Part shown: positions 13,401 to 21,742 of the stretch, piece by piece
Layout of the letters: each line of letters opens with the position of its first letter
Position numbering within the stretch: the first letter of the stretch is position 1
IMG/VR virus record: IMGVR_UViG_3300042298_000285
Location: 1-22,324 of that record
Source: a virus
Reading direction: 5' to 3' (one strand)
DNA length: 22,324 nucleotides
The notes under the pieces: model-generated
Told to the model about the DNA's origin: nothing
Database searches by the model: none
The model's input: only the letters and a program-made list of their open reading frames with translations
Program-made: the position numbers and the translations under genes

Positions 13401-16400
13401 GAGTGCGGGTGTCCGCAGGCGTCAGAGTTGGGCCTGCAGCTCCTCCACTGACTCCACCTTGCTGAGCAGTTCCGCCAGCGGGCGGTACAGCTCCACTCCC
13501 ACCTTGTCCTGCTCTTGCTGATAGAGCCCCAGACTCACCATCACCCGGCTCCTCATTCTCTCTAGCTGCTGCTGAGGACTTTCCTTCGGATTTGCCGTAG
13601 TCTTCAAGAGATTTTGCAGTGTTTTTCGTTGTTGAGCGTCCATACGCCTCTCTCATTGCGGTAAAGGTGGACTCGTGCCGAGTCAGGATGTCCAGCAGAG
13701 CGTCACGATAGTAATCCATCAGTCCTTGGTCTGCCAAGTACTGATCTACCTTCATCATGTTGCTGTTGTGTGCCACCCCGTGATCCATAGACCCCGTGTG
13801 GGCGATCTCGTGGACCATCGTGCTCAGCAGGTTCTCACGCACACCAAACAGCGTCTTTGCCCCCCAGTCATAGAAGGGGTTTAGCAGCACTGCCTTGTAC
13901 GGGACCTTGATGTGAACGCCGCCGTAGCCCTTGTCTATGGAGATACCCGCGAAGAACAGATTCTTCGGGTCAAGCTTGTCGTAGCCATACAGTCCACTGT
14001 TTGCAGCAGACTCCTTCATCTCCACCATCAAGGTGCCGAGTTCAGCAAAGAACTGCTTCGGGTCTCCGTAGGCTTCGCCAATCTCTAGGAAGTCTACGTT
14101 GGTGTTGTTGTGGAAGATGGGCAGGCGTGGGTCCTGCTGCATCTGCAGCATGAACTGTTCACGGTCAGGCGCAGCCTTATCCGCCTTGAAGGTGGCTTCC
14201 TTTTGGTTGTCCTTACCCTTAAGTGGCTCAACGAGTTGTTTACCCTGCTTGTCTGTGACTCCCTTGTCGGAGACAAAAATCTCTGTTGGTAGGGGCGGCA
14301 GTTCCTTAGGTGCCACGGGTGCAGCAGCGTTTTTGTCGAACGCCTTCTTGAGCTTCTTGCTGGCGTCAGCAATGTCAGCACCCACGTCAATACGGGGCAT
14401 CGACACAATGCCCTTGAACGACTCCTGCAAACCTTCAGCCTCAACACCCCTGGCCACTTTCGCTAGGTATGACTGCAGTGCTTTGATATCTTCGTTGATA
14501 CGCTCTTTGAATCGTTCACGGCTGTTTTCAAACGGGTAGTCGGGGTGTTGGGCTACAACATTTGGTTTGATGTTGATGATGATGTCATGTGGTATGACCT
14601 CATTCATGTTTAGGTTGAATTGCTTATTGAACTGGTAAACGCCAGAAGACAGTACTTTATGGGCAGGGTATTGTTTGTGTTCAACACCAAAGTAGATATC
14701 TGCATCACCCCATGAGAAATGCGCACTGGTCAGCTTTGGGATGACTTTTTCATTGAAGTTGACACCAACATCTAAGACCTTGACTATGGGGTCGCCATAG
14801 CCGGGGTTGAACTCTACTGTTACTTGCGTCGGGCCAAGCAAGGGCTGCTGCAGTACATCGACACTGTCTGCCCCCCAAGGGAAGTAGATGTTCTTCTGCT
14901 GCCCCGTTTTGGGGTCAGTGTAGTTTTCAGGGATCTTTACCGTGACCGTAGTGCCATGTTCGGACTTCGGGGCGGCTTCCTTTTTTATCTGGAAAACTTC
15001 ACCAGCGATTTCTTCTGCAGTGGCATCCACGGTTGTACGCATGCCGTCACGCACGGTATCCAGCTTCAGCCAATCAGAACCGAGCATGAAGCCCATCTTG
15101 GCAAGACCGAGGCCACCGCTGCGCTCACTTGGGTCAAGATCGGTTTTGCTTGTGCCACCAACAGTAAAGAAGGCTGACTTGATGATGTCAGGGGTCATCC
15201 CCCTGGCGTTGTCTGAAACAGTAATGGTGCGGTCATCTGCATTGAGCGTGATCTTGATGTCACCAGTCTTGATAAGCCCAATCTTCACTGCGCCCTTGAC
15301 TGCATCGAATGCGTTCTGCAGAAGCTCCTTGACTGCAACGTCGGCCACGTTGGCGGCATACATGCTTGCGCCGAGCACCTTGATCAGGTTGCCCATATCG
15401 GCTTGCAGCTTGACGTCCTCAGAACCAAACTGCTGCTTGGAAGCCGCAGAAGTAGCCGTCAGATTGGGCCGAGAGATGATCTCTACGTTCTTCTTGTTGA
15501 CGCGGTGGTAAGCCTTGGGGCTGACAGCATTGTTCGGCTGTACTTTGACGTAGTCACCATCCACACCGAGCACCACACCCATCGTGTTACCCACACGGAC
15601 GGTGTCTCCCTCACGAGGGGCAGACTTTTTCAGTTCCTCTGCAGTCGGTGCAGTCTCACCCGTAGCCTCAACCCGGGCTTCGCCACGGGTCATCTTCTGA
15701 CGCTGTTCCTTGACCTCAGGCTTTTTCCCACCCGCACCTGCTCCACGCAGATACTCAGATACTTTCTGCTTGGTCTCTGGGTTCAGGTTGGGGACCGTCA
15801 CGAACTTCTTAAGCTGCTCATTGACTTCTGGATCAGTCAACTCTTTGTCAGCAAGCCGAGTACGTATCGGTGCCTTGGGGGCTATGCCCAAGCTGTCAAA
15901 GAACCCAGGTACAGCAAGTGTGTAGGTGAGTGCCGGAGCTGCAGGGGTTGGTGCCGGAGCGGGTTCGGGAGCCGGAGCGGGTTCGGGAGCCGGAGCGGGT
16001 TCGGGAGCCGGAGCGGGTTCAGGGGTTGGGGCGGGCTCAGGAGCTGGAGCGGGTTCAGGGGCCGGAGCGGGGGCCGTAGGGGTTGGGGCGGGCGCAGTTG
16101 GAGTTACTGCAGTGGGTTGCTCTGTTGCTCCTGCAGGAGGCCGTCCAACATCCGGCTCAGTAGGAACCACTCCACCTGTTGGAGGGACTCCAGCTCCTTG
16201 GGCGGGGGCTCCTGCACTGGGCTTGCCAGCCACTGAAACGCCTTCTCCAACTGCTGGTTCGACAGGTTTTGCAGCACTTGGTGTTCCTTCGGCAGGGGTT
16301 TCTGGTTGTGCACGCTTCGTAAGCTCCGCACGGATTGCTTCAATAAGAGGAGCTTTGCGCTGATCCTCAGGCTTGGCAAGCTGAGTCTTCAGAGTCTCTT

Positions 16401-18321
16401 GGAGCAACGTAGTCGGCCATGCCCCAACAGCAGGGGTCTCTGGCGCGGGGGCTCCTGCAGGGGCAGGGGGCTTAGCCTGCTCATCGATTACAGCAGTGGC
16501 CCTCTTACGCGCATCAGCCTCTTCCCAACCAGCCTGGATGTACTGGTTAGTCAGCGTATTGATCTTGCCTTCGCGCTCAGCAGCTTCCAACTCTTTGGTA
16601 CGGGCGTCTGTTGCGGGAGGAGCCGGGGGTGTAGGCGGAGCTACCGGAGGAGCGGGCGGAGCCGGGGGTGGCGGAGGTGGGGCTTGGGTCTCCTGTACCT
16701 CGTCCAGTGCTTGCAGCGCGGCGTCTTCAGGCTTCATACCTGAAGCCATCAACTCCTTTGTGCGCTGCACAATCTTGTTCTGGTCCAGCGGAGCTTCTTG
16801 CGCAAACTGCGCACGTTGTACTTCCGGCTTAGGGATGACCTTGTTGGGGTCGTACATCTCAGGTGACAGGGCACGCCGTGCGTATTCTTCAACAGGCTCT
16901 TTGAGGAAGTCCCGCTCAGCAATGTCTTTACGTAGACCTCGGGCAAGTGCTGCTTCGGGGGCGTACTTCTCAAAAGCCCGTTCAGCGCCACGCTTGCTTT
17001 CAATTGCACCGACAGTTGCGCCAGCCATCGTGCCCGACTGGATCACGGTCTGCCTGAGGGTCTCCCCTGCAGCTTCCAACAGATCAGCCCAACCTGCGTT
17101 GGGGCGCAGCCCAAACTCCGGAGCTTTGTCTATCAGGAACTGAGTAAATGTAGTTGCCTGCTCTGCAGGTATTTCCTTTGCCATTGCGGTGGCAAAGTAG
17201 CGTGCAATGTCCGCATTCGGGTTACCAGCCAGTTGCTTCTTCAGCCCAGCCAGAGCACCGGTCATACCGAAACGCTCAAAGACAAGTTCTGCAGCCGTCA
17301 ACAAAGACGCACGAGTAGCCGCAGCCCCCGGCTCCAACCCTTGACTACGGCCTTGACCGTACTCATTACTGAATACCTCTATACCCACACTAGCCAAGAC
17401 AGGCACGGCTGTACCTGTGAGCACACTGAGCGCAAGCATCGGCCCTTGTGTGGTGAGCGTAGCGAGTGCTTGCTGCGCAGACTTGGCGAATACACCTTCC
17501 CCCTCAGGGATAGCTGCAGTACGTTCAGCACCAATACGCTGCGCTCCGCGCAGCCGAGCCTTCATCTCGTCATCACCGACGATGTCGGCGTAGATGTTCA
17601 TCAGCCCCATGCCAGCCTGTTCAGCACGGGCACCGGCAGTAGCACCGACGCGATCAAGGAAGCCCGCGCCTTCCATTTCCTTCTTGGTCTTGGCAGCTTC
17701 AGCCCCAGCCTGCTCACCCACCACATCAGCAGTCATCTGCTGGAGGTCTTGCCCTGGCAACCCAGTCATAGCCTGGGCGATTGCCTTGCTCCTGGCAGTC
17801 TCTGGCGCAGCACCTTGCCGCATGAACCGCTCCATCTGCGGCTCAAGTCTGGTCTCCAATATACCCTTCGTAGCAGGCAGTGCACCCTCAAGTGCAGCGT
17901 ATTGGTTGGCGATCTGCCGAACCGCTCGGCCAGTGACATCGGACCTTGTACCAAGCTTCATCAGCGCAGCGTTGCGCTGAGCTTCGGGCATCGCGTCCAG
18001 CTTAGCCTTGATCCCAGCCACAAACTCAGGCTGCAGCATGGGGTCGGTGTACCCCGGAGTGCCAAACTCAGGAGTCGCGGCTGGGCCTGGACGCTCCAAC
18101 AAAGGCTGCTTATACAGCGCAGATCTACCAAAAGCTTCAGCCCCAGTCATGGGGCCTACTTTTCCAGGGTACGTCTCCTTGCCACCGAACAAAGAGGCAA
18201 GACCCCCAGCGGGGGGTTGGACCCCCAGCATCCTATTTACAGTTGCTTGTATTACAGCCGGGTTTGTGCCGTCGGGGAACTCAAGGATTCTTCCATCTGC
18301 CAGTTCAGCTTCAATCGGCAT
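10411..18321 (-). CDS. giant polyvalent virion protein: GHKL ATPase, HExxH metallopeptidase, LPD38-like C-terminus
   Basis: This 2636-residue protein starts at ATG 18321. The leader MPIEAELADGRILEFPDGT is typical of large phage virion proteins. Residues about 287-315 are hydrophobic, about 545-571 poly-Pro, and about 741-797 Pro-Ala-Glu repeats. Residues about 897-945 (GDTVRVGNTMGVVLGVDGDY) look SH3/KOW-like. A GHKL ATPase follows: N box with Glu999 and Asn1003 (KELLQNAFDA), G1 box DNARGM from Asp1037, and glycine-rich lid SGGLGLAKMG at 1068-1077. A zinc peptidase motif HEIAH lies at 1504-1508, with further histidines at 1514 and 1518. The rest is helical, with hydrophobic stretches near 2079-2106 and 2325-2357, and resembles large polyvalent protein domain 38. 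Such proteins are thought to be packaged and injected with phage DNA. The host target is unknown. It is the last gene of the virion operon. Confidence 0.88.
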   Translation of the reverse strand: MPIEAELADGRILEFPDGTNPAVIQATVNRMLGVQPPAGGLASLFGGKETYPGKVGPMTGAEAFGRSALYKQPLLERPGPAATPEFGTPGYTDPMLQPEFVAGIKAKLDAMPEAQRNAALMKLGTRSDVTGRAVRQIANQYAALEGALPATKGILETRLEPQMERFMRQGAAPETARSKAIAQAMTGLPGQDLQQMTADVVGEQAGAEAAKTKKEMEGAGFLDRVGATAGARAEQAGMGLMNIYADIVGDDEMKARLRGAQRIGAERTAAIPEGEGVFAKSAQQALATLTTQGPMLALSVLTGTAVPVLASVGIEVFSNEYGQGRSQGLEPGAAATRASLLTAAELVFERFGMTGALAGLKKQLAGNPNADIARYFATAMAKEIPAEQATTFTQFLIDKAPEFGLRPNAGWADLLEAAGETLRQTVIQSGTMAGATVGAIESKRGAERAFEKYAPEAALARGLRKDIAERDFLKEPVEEYARRALSPEMYDPNKVIPKPEVQRAQFAQEAPLDQNKIVQRTKELMASGMKPEDAALQALDEVQETQAPPPPPPAPPAPPVAPPTPPAPPATDARTKELEAAEREGKINTLTNQYIQAGWEEADARKRATAVIDEQAKPPAPAGAPAPETPAVGAWPTTLLQETLKTQLAKPEDQRKAPLIEAIRAELTKRAQPETPAEGTPSAAKPVEPAVGEGVSVAGKPSAGAPAQGAGVPPTGGVVPTEPDVGRPPAGATEQPTAVTPTAPAPTPTAPAPAPEPAPAPEPAPTPEPAPAPEPAPAPEPAPAPEPAPAPTPAAPALTYTLAVPGFFDSLGIAPKAPIRTRLADKELTDPEVNEQLKKFVTVPNLNPETKQKVSEYLRGAGAGGKKPEVKEQRQKMTRGEARVEATGETAPTAEELKKSAPREGDTVRVGNTMGVVLGVDGDYVKVQPNNAVSPKAYHRVNKKNVEIISRPNLTATSAASKQQFGSEDVKLQADMGNLIKVLGASMYAANVADVAVKELLQNAFDAVKGAVKIGLIKTGDIKITLNADDRTITVSDNARGMTPDIIKSAFFTVGGTSKTDLDPSERSGGLGLAKMGFMLGSDWLKLDTVRDGMRTTVDATAEEIAGEVFQIKKEAAPKSEHGTTVTVKIPENYTDPKTGQQKNIYFPWGADSVDVLQQPLLGPTQVTVEFNPGYGDPIVKVLDVGVNFNEKVIPKLTSAHFSWGDADIYFGVEHKQYPAHKVLSSGVYQFNKQFNLNMNEVIPHDIIINIKPNVVAQHPDYPFENSRERFKERINEDIKALQSYLAKVARGVEAEGLQESFKGIVSMPRIDVGADIADASKKLKKAFDKNAAAPVAPKELPPLPTEIFVSDKGVTDKQGKQLVEPLKGKDNQKEATFKADKAAPDREQFMLQMQQDPRLPIFHNNTNVDFLEIGEAYGDPKQFFAELGTLMVEMKESAANSGLYGYDKLDPKNLFFAGISIDKGYGGVHIKVPYKAVLLNPFYDWGAKTLFGVRENLLSTMVHEIAHTGSMDHGVAHNSNMMKVDQYLADQGLMDYYRDALLDILTRHESTFTAMREAYGRSTTKNTAKSLEDYGKSEGKSSAAARENEEPGDGESGALSARAGQGGSGAVPPAGGTAQQGGVSGGAAGPTLTPADTRTQKQIDADVDAALAKVRASAKGAEQLSRLYALRDLSEIKPVLSSILYSLDASRLDTLLPLMTTDTIAEVGSVAIPELKNTNKLLSLMRGMEFNLMEAAGKISDDMVATFKKEPGLRDKLMKVVYASTIAEIDPTVDKRSKDLNSLYTGLGKEGQRLYKKLKQYYESMVDYYSTLLDDQINNTDLPASARSKLLAEIKKLYEADKRIVPYFALVRNRGDLWLRVGKRKSKDRQFYTFASTYEREALKRELAKDIAQRTNRPIEEVLKDPDEFDQGDTLESFRKETSDMTAALTKIFELIDAAPISTGDPAVDRIRRDKLKDSIYQLYLNTLPDQSFRTAFIKRKEITGFNTDLLRNFSTTAIHMSSQLARIKYGTMLRNSLVAADKSLEGNPEKSLLVRYQQEMARRVDVQLNPYGHKVPGLSTKSVELGSKAVDLATRASFIYYLSAAGSALVQLSSLPYGAALLGARHGYAETAREMTKLMKFWDEFGLERTAALDIKRTLGVFPTISMLHSKAVFFNGNERKALKAMARGTDATMTGEILERARVPSIEVGGVKDTAYHVATTITGGLFSNAERITREILFLTSYRLAIKKAVDAAKAANQDVLKAANDAHEAAIDQAIEDTHDSAGNMAVHNRPPLFQKAAGRFVLQFAMYPLFITTRLVRTFAQTIKPLPGKTRWLAFKEFSGILGVTGLLAGASGLPLFSVIMGLLGAMANALGDEDKPKTLKQMDYELWWRTELLPEKFGHVTIGGTKLSDIIDRGPLNAFTGVDIASRTSLNDLWFRDTKETRTPREGFIEAAIERAGPSINMVLTYLDAYKAFKDGDTQKAAEKFLPAIARGPLVAWKYAMEGIKDNKGTQLLSKDAYTLGDFLFQSMGLRIDEISNAQNLNYRFYSVMQKIKFEREDILKNLRESYLKQDTKRFKEFMTKRDEFNRRHPDETLAIEPDDILRSIESAAKARGESYRGLPLTETDIKYFGKAALPSRQALEAKEQRARQ
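15953..16024 (-). repeat. 18-base tandem repeat encoding Pro-Ala-Glu units
   Basis: Four consecutive 18-base units (GCCGGAGCGGGTTCGGGA on the + strand; three perfect, the last with two changes) begin at 15953, 15971, 15989 and 16007, with degenerate units extending to about 16080. On the coding strand they give a six-residue Ala-Pro-Ala-Pro-Glu-Pro repeat. It forms an extended, probably stiff spacer between the N-terminal part of the giant protein and its ATPase region. The 18-base period preserves frame, so copy number can vary without breaking the gene. Confidence 0.9.
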
Positions 18322-18332
18322 GTGTTATCTCA

Positions 18333-20048
18333 CTACTGGAGTTGTTTGCCTTGGGCATCAAACTTTAATCGGGTGGTTGGTGCAGACCCCGGAGCTGGGC
18401 TTGGGGATGAAGTGCCCGGTGCTGTTAGCTGCCGCAGCCTACCAGCCTCATTACCGGCAATGATCTTAGCCCGTTCTTGGTCCCGCCACTCCTGTTTTTC
18501 CGCCTCAGACATACTCCAGAGATTGGTATTGAGCATCTCCCGCTTACGCAGCTCGGCATCAACAGCCGGGTCACGGCGGGCTGCAGTACCTTCAAGGGAG
18601 GCTACGGCCCTACCTCTAGCGTGGTCATCTCTTGCCCTGGCTTTAGTCTCCGGCCCTGGCTTCTCACCCCTGGCAATACGCGCTGCATAGTAGTCGGCAA
18701 CTGACTGCTCTTGGTCAGTGAGTCTGTCTGGTTTAGCACCCCCTTGCCCCTTAGCTGCAGCACGGGTACGAGCAGCTTCAACTTGAGCCGCAGCGGTGAT
18801 CTTTTTCTCTTCAATGCCAGCAATCGCTGCGATCTCTCTAGCCGAGGCAGCGTTACCTGAAGCGTAGAGTTTAGTAGCGGTATCAAACAGCTTAGCCCTT
18901 TGGGCATTGACTGTCTTAAGGTCGTTGTTGCCCTGAGCGCGTTGCAGCCCTTCAATGTCGTACTTGGCCTTGTTGAGCAGCTCTTCGCGCTTGATTGCTG
19001 CAGCGTCAATACCTGCTGCTTCTTGAGCACGTGCTTCCATAGAAGGGGCTATGGATTTAGTAAACCCAGCGCCTAGCCCGCCGAGACTACCCAGACCTCC
19101 TCTTTGCCCGCGAGTACCTTCCCCCGCAGCAACCAAAGCTTTGTAGAAATCCATGCGCTTGTTGGCCTCAAGCTGCTTACGTGCAGCCTCATCCTGTGCA
19201 CCTTGCTTTGCCATCAATGCTTGGAGACCCGCCAAGTAATCCCCGCCGATTGGCTTGTTCAGCACTCCGTACATGGCTGGGTCTTGTTTAGCCATGCTTT
19301 CACGGGTAGCCAACTCTGGAGCTACTGGCGCAGCCGCCCGCCTTTGTGCGAAAGCAGCTTGAAGCCCAGCGAGTTGCTGGGCGGTTGACTGAGGTCCTTG
19401 GGGGGCTTGGGCAGCTTGCGGCTGCATGGAGCGCGTTGTTGGAGGAGTGATTGGTACAAACTCGGGTGGACGACCCAAAGGGGCGGGGCCAATTGGTACA
19501 AGCCCCTCAATGTCCCTACTCTGTGGAACAGGACGGTCCTCAACAGGAAAGGACTCAGCCCCCTGCTCTTCTTCGTCGTCATCCTCGTCGTCTTCGTCTG
19601 ACGAAGAGTCCACAGCTTCTTTTGTGCCCTTAGCAAATGCAACGATGCCACCACCGGCCATCCTAAGGACATCAGGCTGCATCACACCCGGCTGAGCCGC
19701 TGCGTTTGCGATACCAGTTGCCTCTGGCTGCATATCAGGTTGAGGGGCACCCTCCGGTACAGGCATGGGTTGAGCCGCTGCACCCTGCATCATCTGCTGT
19801 TGAGCCTGCCCCATCCGCATACCCTGAAGCGCAGCTAATCCGGCTTGCTGCTCCAGTTGGTCTTTGACCGTGCCCGTGGGGGGCTCTACTTGCTCTTGGT
19901 CAAGTTTGTTTCGCCGCTGTATTTCACCAAGAGCTAAATACGGAGGGACCGCCGTATTCATGCCGTTGGCGTACGCTATCAACAGTTGCTGTGTTTGCGG
20001 GCCAGGGGGAAGCCCCTTCAGCCGCTCTTGGACTTGAATCAGATTCAT
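18333..20048 (-). CDS. putative virion structural protein with acidic tract
   Basis: This 571-residue protein starts at ATG 20048, 4 bases after the preceding stop. The N-terminus (residues about 20-50) contains AVPPYLALGEIQRR. Residues 130-141 carry MAGGGIVAFAKG, a glycine-rich strand motif that recurs in structural proteins of environmental phages. Residues 148-161 are almost all Asp, Glu or Ser (SSSDEDDEDDDEEE). The remainder is Ala/Gln-rich and predicted helical, with coiled-coil character around 290-480 and a low-complexity Pro/Ser C-terminus. There is no enzyme motif. Its place directly upstream of the giant gene and downstream of other structural-type genes suggests a minor or internal virion protein, perhaps part of the ejection apparatus. 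That is inference from context. Confidence 0.7.
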   Translation of the reverse strand: MNLIQVQERLKGLPPGPQTQQLLIAYANGMNTAVPPYLALGEIQRRNKLDQEQVEPPTGTVKDQLEQQAGLAALQGMRMGQAQQQMMQGAAAQPMPVPEGAPQPDMQPEATGIANAAAQPGVMQPDVLRMAGGGIVAFAKGTKEAVDSSSDEDDEDDDEEEQGAESFPVEDRPVPQSRDIEGLVPIGPAPLGRPPEFVPITPPTTRSMQPQAAQAPQGPQSTAQQLAGLQAAFAQRRAAAPVAPELATRESMAKQDPAMYGVLNKPIGGDYLAGLQALMAKQGAQDEAARKQLEANKRMDFYKALVAAGEGTRGQRGGLGSLGGLGAGFTKSIAPSMEARAQEAAGIDAAAIKREELLNKAKYDIEGLQRAQGNNDLKTVNAQRAKLFDTATKLYASGNAASAREIAAIAGIEEKKITAAAQVEAARTRAAAKGQGGAKPDRLTDQEQSVADYYAARIARGEKPGPETKARARDDHARGRAVASLEGTAARRDPAVDAELRKREMLNTNLWSMSEAEKQEWRDQERAKIIAGNEAGRLRQLTAPGTSSPSPAPGSAPTTRLKFDAQGKQLQ

Positions 20049-20052
20049 ATTT

Positions 20053-20910
20053 TTAACCCAGCTTCAAACCCTTGACCGCTTCCATCAGGGACCCAAGCCC
20101 ACCGATAGTAGATGTCAACTGCCCAATCCCACTCATCTGCGCAGGAGTGTTGGTCACCGTGGAAATCGGCAAACCCTGCAACATGGACTGCAGGAACTGC
20201 ACTTGTTTTTGTGGGTAGTCACGTTGGGCCAGGAATTCGTTGTAGTCGGCAGTGATGCCTTCTTGTTCAATGCCACGTTGTGCAGTGCCCGCCCCAGCCA
20301 GCATGTCAGCAAGGGTCTTGGCTTGGCCCTGTTCAGTATTGAACTGCCCCATCGCCCGATCATAGGCGTTAGCGTACCCAGTACCGATGGCTTTGTTTTG
20401 CTCTTGCAGCAGGTTGCGCTGAGTCTCAGCGTCCATAATGGCTTGGCGGGAGCCACCATATGCCCCTGCTTGAGACAGCTTAGCGGCATTACCCATCTGC
20501 GTCATCCGGCTTTGCCGACTAAGCTCTTCCAACTGAGGCGTCAATACCGCACTCAGGTACGGGTTCATGTAGTTAGCGGCAATGCCACCCGGCCCAGTCT
20601 GCTGGCCCGTGACCCCCGTAGAAGTCATTGTCGGCAGTTGGTACGCATCCGTGGAGGAGAAAGACTTCCCAAGCTGGCCGGGGAAAGTCAAGTTACCCAA
20701 CCCCTGGAACACCTTGGACTGCAGGCCAGATTCGCCCGCAGTCATCGGCCCTTGGTATGTCTGGTATGGCTGCTGGGACAAAGCCTGAGCCTGCCCCAGC
20801 ATGTTGGTTACATATGGGCCAGCCCACTCAGAAAGAGTTGAAGAGGATGACCCCCCCGCTGCAGGGAGTGCGGAGGCTGCAGTGCCTGCAGTGTTGGGCA
20901 TAGTAGCCAT
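20053..20910 (-). CDS. putative virion structural protein (GSRQAIMDAE family)
   Basis: This 285-residue protein starts at ATG 20910 with AGGA six bases upstream. The N-terminal half is Ser/Gly/Gln/Thr-rich (GPYVTNMLGQAQALSQQPYQ, a motif common near the start of this phage family). The central part (residues about 115-180) is the most conserved-looking: MNPYLSAVLTPQLEELSRQS then GAYGGSRQAIMDAETQRN, followed by a helical AYDRAMGQFN stretch. I recognise this combination from structural genes of aquatic phages, where it is usually annotated only as hypothetical or virion protein. A role as tail or internal core component is plausible. No enzyme motif or membrane segment is seen. Confidence 0.7.
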   Translation of the reverse strand: MATMPNTAGTAASALPAAGGSSSSTLSEWAGPYVTNMLGQAQALSQQPYQTYQGPMTAGESGLQSKVFQGLGNLTFPGQLGKSFSSTDAYQLPTMTSTGVTGQQTGPGGIAANYMNPYLSAVLTPQLEELSRQSRMTQMGNAAKLSQAGAYGGSRQAIMDAETQRNLLQEQNKAIGTGYANAYDRAMGQFNTEQGQAKTLADMLAGAGTAQRGIEQEGITADYNEFLAQRDYPQKQVQFLQSMLQGLPISTVTNTPAQMSGIGQLTSTIGGLGSLMEAVKGLKLG

Positions 20911-20919
20911 GCTCTGTCC

Positions 20920-21741
<822 letters not shown>

Positions 21742-21742
21742 A

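Noticed and set aside
15926-16363. 145-residue + strand frame with Gly-Ala-Gly-Ser repeats resembling a silk-like protein
   Set aside because: It is the antisense reading of the 18-base Pro-Ala-Glu repeat of the giant protein; no ribosome binding site or neighbouring + strand gene supports it.
17233-18690. 485-residue + strand open frame
   Set aside because: It lies antisense to the giant gene and the end of the 571-residue gene, spans both, and its protein is Ser/Leu/Arg/His-rich with no motif. The - strand genes have recognisable motifs and coupled starts, so this is a shadow of their codon use.
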